The notes beneath the pieces are model-generated. The model saw only the letters and a program-made list of their open reading frames with translations. It made no database searches and was not told the origin of the DNA. 64,000 nucleotides of DNA from contig NC_080564.1 in NCBI RefSeq assembly GCF_030253575.1, forward strand, positions 10,928,501 through 10,992,500. The letters run 5' to 3'. Position numbers and translations under genes: made by a program. The DNA comes from Rhododendron vialii. Its lineage: Eukaryota > Streptophyta > Magnoliopsida > Ericales > Ericaceae. The stretch's first letter is position 1. Each line of letters begins with the position of its first letter. This document shows, in pieces, positions 58,983 through 64,000 of this stretch.

Positions 58983-59599
58983 ATCAGGCAGATAGAATTT
59001 ACTCTCTTGAATGATACCAAAATGGTTTACCCCTGATGTGGTTTTACTTGCGACAAACTTCTCGTTTTCTGGCAGTTTTCCATTTTATGGATTTGCTATT
59101 GCTACATATATGAAATAGTTTGCATGGACTTCTTTTTTTCAAACTACAAGGGCGTTGGAGAAAAAAAATTGAAAGCACATGTCAAGGGGGCAGAATACCA
59201 AAATCAAAACCACAAGTGGCTAGCCAAAGATTGGGACTTGGCTGTTTGTTTTCCCTTAAGAGCTGTTCAAAATCTTTCAAGCGTTGTCTACTCTTTTGAG
59301 ACCGCTATGGAGCTTTGTTTTGACTTTAATTAAGGCCCTCGCTAGTGAACATCGGAATTGGTCTCCAATAATTAATCGAGATGCGCTTAAGTTAATTGGA
59401 CCACACCTATCAAACAATAACAAAGTCAAACTTCTTTTCCGCTAGAAGTTTTGAAATGAATTATTGTCATCATATGGCAATTATTTTTGAATGGTGAATT
59501 ATGATTCATGAATTATAGATTTTTTAGGTTATAATCAAAATCTATAGAAATTATTAGATATTATGTGCAAAATCAATTTTCAAGAAAGATTATGCATAC

Positions 59600-59722
59600 A
59601 AAAATGTTAGTGTACATGAAACTCGGACCATGAAATGAAACGAAGGGTCCAGATTCACAGTGTTGTGAATCTGGACCGTTCGTTTCCTTTCATGGACATT
59701 TTCATGTTCTGAGCGTCATGTA
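59600..59722. mobile_element. Small palindromic element specific to copy 2
   Basis: The core is a perfect 14-bp stem (GGTCCAGATTCACA at 59646-59659 and its complement at 59664-59677, 4-nt loop). Outside it, ATGAAATGAAACGAA pairs with TTCGTTTCCTTTCAT and ACATGAAA with TTTTCATG. Copy 1 passes straight from TTTTGCATA to TTCTCCGTAAG. Confidence 0.7.
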
Positions 59723-60127
59723 TTTTGCTACTCGTATTCTGCATATTCTCCGTAAGTAATTCTTGAATTGTACATCCTCCTATCCAATTTTATGGTATAA
59801 TATGCATGTTGAGTTTGACTACCAATTTTATGGGTCCTCTCTAGTAGTACATGTCTGGGAAGTGGAGGTGTCTTGTAAGTGTGGATCTCACATGAATACT
59901 TTTACCGAAAAAAATATGTTGTACTATGAGCAAAATGTAGACTATCCGAGACAAATACCTCGAGAGGATAACATTCAAATGAAAAATGGAAAAACAGAAC
60001 GGTCAAAAAGGAGTACTAATCAACTTATTTTGAGATTATAACAACCTTGAGTACAGAATGTGCGTTTGGTAGTGATGTACCATACTTGCGTACAGAATCC
60101 AACCTCTTGAACGACCGGAAAAGATAT

Positions 60128-60413
60128 AGGTACCGACCAAATGTAGGGAAGTCGTATCGACGGCCGAGCCGGGCCGTTCTCCGCCACCGGACGGCCGATC
60201 CGAGCCGTTCAATTAAAAAAAAAAAAAACCGAGGGGGCCTGCGCAAGAATCAACGGCATCCAATGTGTGTAGGGTGTTTCGATCAAGCACCCTACACACA
60301 TCGGATGCCATTGATTCTCATGCAGGCCCTCTCGGTTTTTTTTATAGAATTTTTGGACGGCTCGGATCTGCCGTCCGGTGACTGGAGAAGGCCCGGCGTG
60401 GCCGTCGGTACCT
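60128..60413. mobile_element. GC-rich foldback MITE upstream of the UGT gene
   Basis: Ends AGGTACCGAC (60128-60137) and complement (60404-60413). The arms of about 125 bp pair closely: CGACGGCC, GCCGGGCC, CACCGGACGG, GATCCGAGCCGT, AACCGAG.GGGCCTGC, ATCAA.GGCATCC and ATGTGTGTAGGGTG appear in both, in inverted order. The loop is about 10 nt at 60280-60290. Confidence 0.85.
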
Positions 60414-60865
60414 GTAGCATTACTCTTGAACAACTACTTCAACAAATTGGGGCTCACTCGGTTTTGCAACTCAGTAGGAGGTCAAGAGTTCAATCTCTTG
60501 CGTGTAAGCATTCTTCCCTTAAACGGGTTCCTTTCTTTATTTGTTTCTACCATTTAATGAGCTTATTTCTTTTATCGGTTGAGTTGTTAAGTATGTTTGT
60601 CTCGTGGAATCTCACATTTGATGTAGTGCCCGAGTTTGAATATGATGTAAATGATTTCTTATATGGAGTGAAAACGAAAAAAAAAGCCTACTTCCATTGA
60701 CCACCGAATGTGGTCATCCAGAAGAAAAATGTTGTCATTTTCAAACATCCATGTACAAACCAAGTATAAAGCAAGCTCGTGCAGTTGGACTTAGAAATTT
60801 TGAACAAATAAATTTCAAACAAATTAACGTCACGGCAAACGTCAAATTGCTCCAATCTGTATTAG

Positions 60866-60873
60866 TATATAAG
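60866..60873 (+). promoter_or_regulatory. TATA box of the UGT gene
   Basis: TATATAAG lies 195 bases before the start codon. A pyrimidine-rich leader (TTTCTTCTTC) begins about 40 bases downstream, which suits a transcription start near 60900. Confidence 0.6.
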
Positions 60874-61060
60874 AATCATCTAAATATAATTTCATAAACA
60901 AAGCAAGTAATTTCTTCTTCAACACCAATCGAATCACTTATCCATTTGTAACCCAGAATTTCTAGTTTTGTCCTCAATTCGAATCCTCTTCACCTTATTA
61001 CCAATTCCACCAGTTCAAACGCCATACTACACAACTCAAAAAAAATCAGCATAGCCAAAA

Positions 61061-62458
61061 ATGGTGCACCGTCACATCCTCCTCTTAACTTTTCCAACCC
61101 AAGGCAGCTTAAACCCCTCACTCCAATTCGCAAAAAACCTCGTAAAAATGGGCGTTAAGGTCACCGTACTGGCGACTCTCTCTGCCCAGCGACGAATGAT
61201 ATCAAACAACGCGTCTCCGACCCTAGAGGGCTTAACCTTCGCTTACTTCTCCGACGGCTATGATGACGGGATCAAATTGAGTGGCGACCTTAACCACTTC
61301 AGGTCAGAATTCAAGAGCCGCAGTTCCAAAGCCATGGCCGAACTCATCACCGCAAGTGGTAACGAAGGACACCCGATAACGTGCCTGGTCTATAACATGC
61401 TTCTTTCGTGGACGGCTGCATTGGCTCGCGATTTTAACATAGCTTGCGCACCTCTATGGGTGCAACCGGCTGCTATATTCAATGTCTACTTTCATTATTT
61501 TAATGGCTACGAGGATGAAATTAGAAAACTCAGTACTGATAATTCAAGCGGTTGGGTTGAAATACCCGGCTTGCCACCGCTCGCTAGACGCGATCTTCCG
61601 ACGTATATGCTCCCTTCAAAATCAGTGAATCCTTTCGCATTGCCAGCGTTTAAAGAGGAGCTGGAAACACTAGACGCAGAGTCGAAGAAGCCAACGGTAC
61701 TCATAAACACGTTCGATTCGTTAGAAGAAGAGGCATTGAGAGCTATTGAGAAGTACCACTTGGTTGCTGTAGGACCGTTGGTCCCATTGGCATTCCTGGA
61801 TGGAAAAGATACATCGGACGCGTTTGGGTGTGACCTCGTACAGAAGTCAAGGGATGACATTATTGGTGAGTGGTTGGATGCAAAGCAACGGTTATCGGTT
61901 GTGTATGTATCGTTCGGAAGTTTTCTCGGGGTATCGGATCAACAAATGGAGGAGATTGCCCGTGGATTGCTCGAAAGCAATAGGCCATTCTTGTGGGTTA
62001 TAAAAGATACTGAAAGTGCACATAAATTGAGTTGCCGAGATGAATTGGAGAGACAAGGAAAGATTGTGCCGTGGTGTTCCCAATTAGAGGTTCTTTCGCA
62101 CCCTTCTTTGGGTTGTTTCGTGACTCATTGCGGGTGGAATTCTTCGTTGGAGACTTTGGTTTGTGGTGTTCCGATCGTGGGTTTGCCTTTATTTACGGAC
62201 CAACCAATAAACGCCAAGCTTTTAGAAGACACATTCAAGATTGGGGTGAGGTTGACAGTGAATGAACAAGGAATAACTGAAGGAGATGAGGTCAAAAGGT
62301 GCATAGAAGTGGTTATGGGAGAAGGAGAAAAGGGGGAAGAAATGAGGAGGAATGCTAAAAAATGGAAGGATTTGGCCAAGGAAGCCACTAAGGAAGGTGG
62401 ATCATCATATGTGAATCTTAGGGCTTTTGTGGATGAGATTCAAGGAGATTTGCAGTAG
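61061..62458 (+). CDS. UDP-glycosyltransferase, UGT75-like, 465 aa
   Basis: A single exon from MVHRHILLL to EIQGDLQ-TAG, the usual length and intronless structure for this group. The GT-B fold C-terminal domain has a complete 44-residue PSPG box, W338 to Q381, containing HCGWNS and ending P-L-F-T-D-Q. The final Gln and the Trp at box position 22 favour UDP-glucose. The N-terminal FPTQG-S-LNPSLQF segment has Ser16 where plant UGTs have the catalytic His of GH(I/L)NP. The rest matches UGT75 enzymes (crocetin, flavonoid, phenolic-acid and anthocyanin 5-O types), cytosolic enzymes that glucosylate small molecules. The acceptor cannot be told from sequence. TATA box at 60866. A 33-nt identical inverted copy of the start lies at 56643-56675. 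Confidence 0.93.
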   Translation: MVHRHILLLTFPTQGSLNPSLQFAKNLVKMGVKVTVLATLSAQRRMISNNASPTLEGLTFAYFSDGYDDGIKLSGDLNHFRSEFKSRSSKAMAELITASGNEGHPITCLVYNMLLSWTAALARDFNIACAPLWVQPAAIFNVYFHYFNGYEDEIRKLSTDNSSGWVEIPGLPPLARRDLPTYMLPSKSVNPFALPAFKEELETLDAESKKPTVLINTFDSLEEEALRAIEKYHLVAVGPLVPLAFLDGKDTSDAFGCDLVQKSRDDIIGEWLDAKQRLSVVYVSFGSFLGVSDQQMEEIARGLLESNRPFLWVIKDTESAHKLSCRDELERQGKIVPWCSQLEVLSHPSLGCFVTHCGWNSSLETLVCGVPIVGLPLFTDQPINAKLLEDTFKIGVRLTVNEQGITEGDEVKRCIEVVMGEGEKGEEMRRNAKKWKDLAKEATKEGGSSYVNLRAFVDEIQGDLQ

Positions 62459-62887
62459 GATAAATTTATTTGGTATCTGAAGGGGTGTATTTTCTATTTA
62501 TAATGTGGTTTGTTTTATGAGTGATTTTGGTGATTTATTTGTTTAACACACAAATTGAATGTATTTTGTTTTATTGGTGATATATATTTTGTGAACCATC
62601 AATAATTAGATTGTATTGTTTTCGCTAAGTTATCACTTGGTGATAATTTTCTTGTTTGCCATTAAGTATTGGTATCAAGGATTATTAACTATTGAGGGTG
62701 CAGTGCGTTTAGTAACGTTTTTCATTCTCAATTTTTCTTATTTATGAGAAACTAAAACCGAACTCTTTTTATTTTTTACCAAAACAAAAGTAAAAAATGT
62801 CTTCGGTGATGCACTTTGTAAGCAATACAATACAAGAATAGTAGTATAGTAGAACATGTTTGGTTAGTTGGTATATAACATCATTTC

Positions 62888-63033
62888 CATAATGGCTCAA
62901 TTAAACAAGCTCGTTTAATAATTGACTACACTCGACTCATTAAGGCTTAAACTCAAGTTTTTTGTTTGTTTAGTAAACAAGCTGAGCTCGAGCTCGAGCT
63001 CGACAAAGCTCCCTCGGCTCGTTTGCAGTCCTA
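62888..63033. mobile_element. Partial hAT-like MITE (right end only)
   Basis: Rich in GAGCTCGAGCTCGAGCTCG and ends GGCTCGTTTGCAGTCCTA, the same terminal motif as the element at 63063-63617. No matching left end was found. Confidence 0.5.
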
Positions 63034-63062
63034 CGGGGAGGAGGAATAGGAGAACCTGTAGT

Positions 63063-63617
63063 TAGGGCTGTGAACGAGCCGAATCAAACCAAATATTAGA
63101 ATGTTCTGATTCATTTAAGTTTTTAAGTGAACTTGAACTTGAGTTGAACTCAATGAAAATTTGACGTGCCGAGCTCGAGCTGAGCTTGCCTAAGTTTTAG
63201 TCGAACTCGAGCTTGTTAATGAGCCAATAATATCACATATTTATGCTCTCATATAAATCTAAAAATGCAAATAAAATTTTACTATGTACATAAATACATT
63301 CATACCTATATAAAACGATAAAGACATATACATACATAAGTTTTAGTAGTTGTATACGTTTATACTTGTACAAGTTTTAAAATTTTTACAATGTTCATAT
63401 ACAAAATTTTTATAAAAATCTCATGATATACATATATTCCAGGTTCACGAGCCTAATTGAGCCGAACACTGCTAGATTCATGTTTGGCTCATTTATGAAA
63501 CGAACTTAAAATTGAGGCTCAGATTCGGTTCATTTAGTAAATAAATCGAACTCGAACGAGCCTTTACCAGTTGAGCCTCGAACAATTCACGAACAACTCA
63601 GTTCTTTTACAGTCCTA
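63063..63617. mobile_element. hAT-like MITE, 555 bp
   Basis: The left end is TAGGGCTGTGAACGAGCCGA and the complement of the right end is TAGGACTGTAAAAGAACTGA. The flanks CCTGTAGT (63055-63062) and TCTGTAGT (63618-63625) match at 7 of 8 positions, a near-perfect 8-bp duplication as hAT elements give. No protein. Confidence 0.75.
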
Positions 63618-63625
63618 TCTGTAGT

Positions 63626-64000
63626 AGCTAGCCTTGATATGGAAGGTGCCCAAACCAAAAGATCCAACATTAGAGCTTGTATGACAGCTTGAAGACACAG
63701 TACTGGCTCTGAGGAGAAAAGAGAGCTCTAGCTAGCTGAATCCTGGGGAATCTCTGAGGGAATTTTGTTGGAGTTGTAAACTCAATTGTGAGACAAAGAG
63801 ACAAGAGAGAGAGAGATGGAGCATGCGATGGAAGGCCAAGCCTTGTATGAGAATTGAGGGTGTTGAGAATTGAGGGTGTTGGGAGTTAGGTTAGTCTATG
63901 TGGTTGTGGTTTATCTTGTGTATGTATAAGTATGCACCCTATTTGATTACCATTAGATGCTTGAAAAATGATCTGAACCCTTTAAAATGTTATGATAGGT
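63626..64000. other. Right-edge spacer
   Basis: Contains a short AGAGAGAGAG tract near 63807 and a repeated GAATTGAGGGTGTTG phrase near 63853-63883. No gene recognised before the window ends. Confidence 0.5.

Larger units (their letters stand above)
58233..60039. repeat. Segmental duplication copy 2
   Basis: Matches 45472-52466 in order. It lacks Copia B and the Stowaway MITE but has its own insertions at about 58645-58982 and about 59600-59722. It ends about 1 kb upstream of the UGT start codon. Confidence 0.85.

Noticed and set aside
60420-60530. B-box-like GAGTTCAATCTC near 60487 as a second SINE
   Set aside because: No convincing A-box at the right distance and no end or target duplication.
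1-64000. tRNA or rRNA genes
   Set aside because: Only isolated pol III box-like words in SINE/MITE candidates; no complete cloverleaf or rRNA segment was seen.

Overview
This is a nuclear plant genome window. It holds spliced genes of plant-type families, an intronless family-1 glycosyltransferase, Copia/Gypsy retroelements, a Mutator-like transposon, many short inverted-repeat elements and long (CT)n/(TA)n tracts. Gene structure and AT-richness suggest a eudicot; I cannot name the genus. Three cellular genes look intact. (1) A CDPK-related kinase lies on the minus strand, 11 coding exons from 30384 to 20170, encoding 614 residues. (2) A phosphoglycerate-mutase-like protein lies on the minus strand, 6 coding exons from 44219 to 33050, encoding 236 residues. 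(3) A UGT75-like UDP-glycosyltransferase lies on the plus strand, a single exon at 61061-62458, encoding 465 residues. The first two are head-to-tail neighbours whose large introns are full of transposon debris.

Left arm (1-15158): a Gypsy-type element runs off the left edge and its LTR-like end sits inside a broken Copia gag. Next comes a 9.5-kb Mutator-like element (3984-13521) with imperfect terminal inverted repeats and an 11-bp candidate target duplication. It carries a MuDR-type transposase (plus) and a convergent accessory gene (minus), and is packed with TATAACCATATAT motifs. A hAT transposase fragment follows.

Middle (15159-44219): a Copia element with matching 136-bp LTRs and 5-bp target duplication sits just downstream of the kinase gene. 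The kinase gene, a short spacer and the mutase gene follow. Intron 1 of the mutase gene holds a decayed pararetrovirus-like insert flanked by an inverted repeat of its promoter-like region, a MYB/SANT-like fragment with a 20-nt poly-G tract, a tRNA-derived SINE candidate and long microsatellites.

Right arm (44220-64000): a cluster of foldback elements and a 1-2 kb segmental duplication (about 45472-52466 versus 58233-60039). Copy 1 carries a Copia element and a Stowaway MITE that copy 2 lacks. Between the copies is a 2620-bp solo LTR with perfect 5-bp target duplication and twelve copies of the palindrome CTACCGGTAG arranged as six pairs, each exactly 21 bp apart. Beside it lies an inverted fragment of a second UGT gene's 5' end.

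The cellular genes show no common pathway. The kinase is probably a membrane-anchored Ca2+/calmodulin-linked signalling kinase, the mutase-like protein a histidine phosphatase, and the UGT a small-molecule glucosyltransferase whose usual catalytic histidine position reads serine. Most of the rest is layered transposon insertion whose relative order can often be read from nested sites and empty sites.
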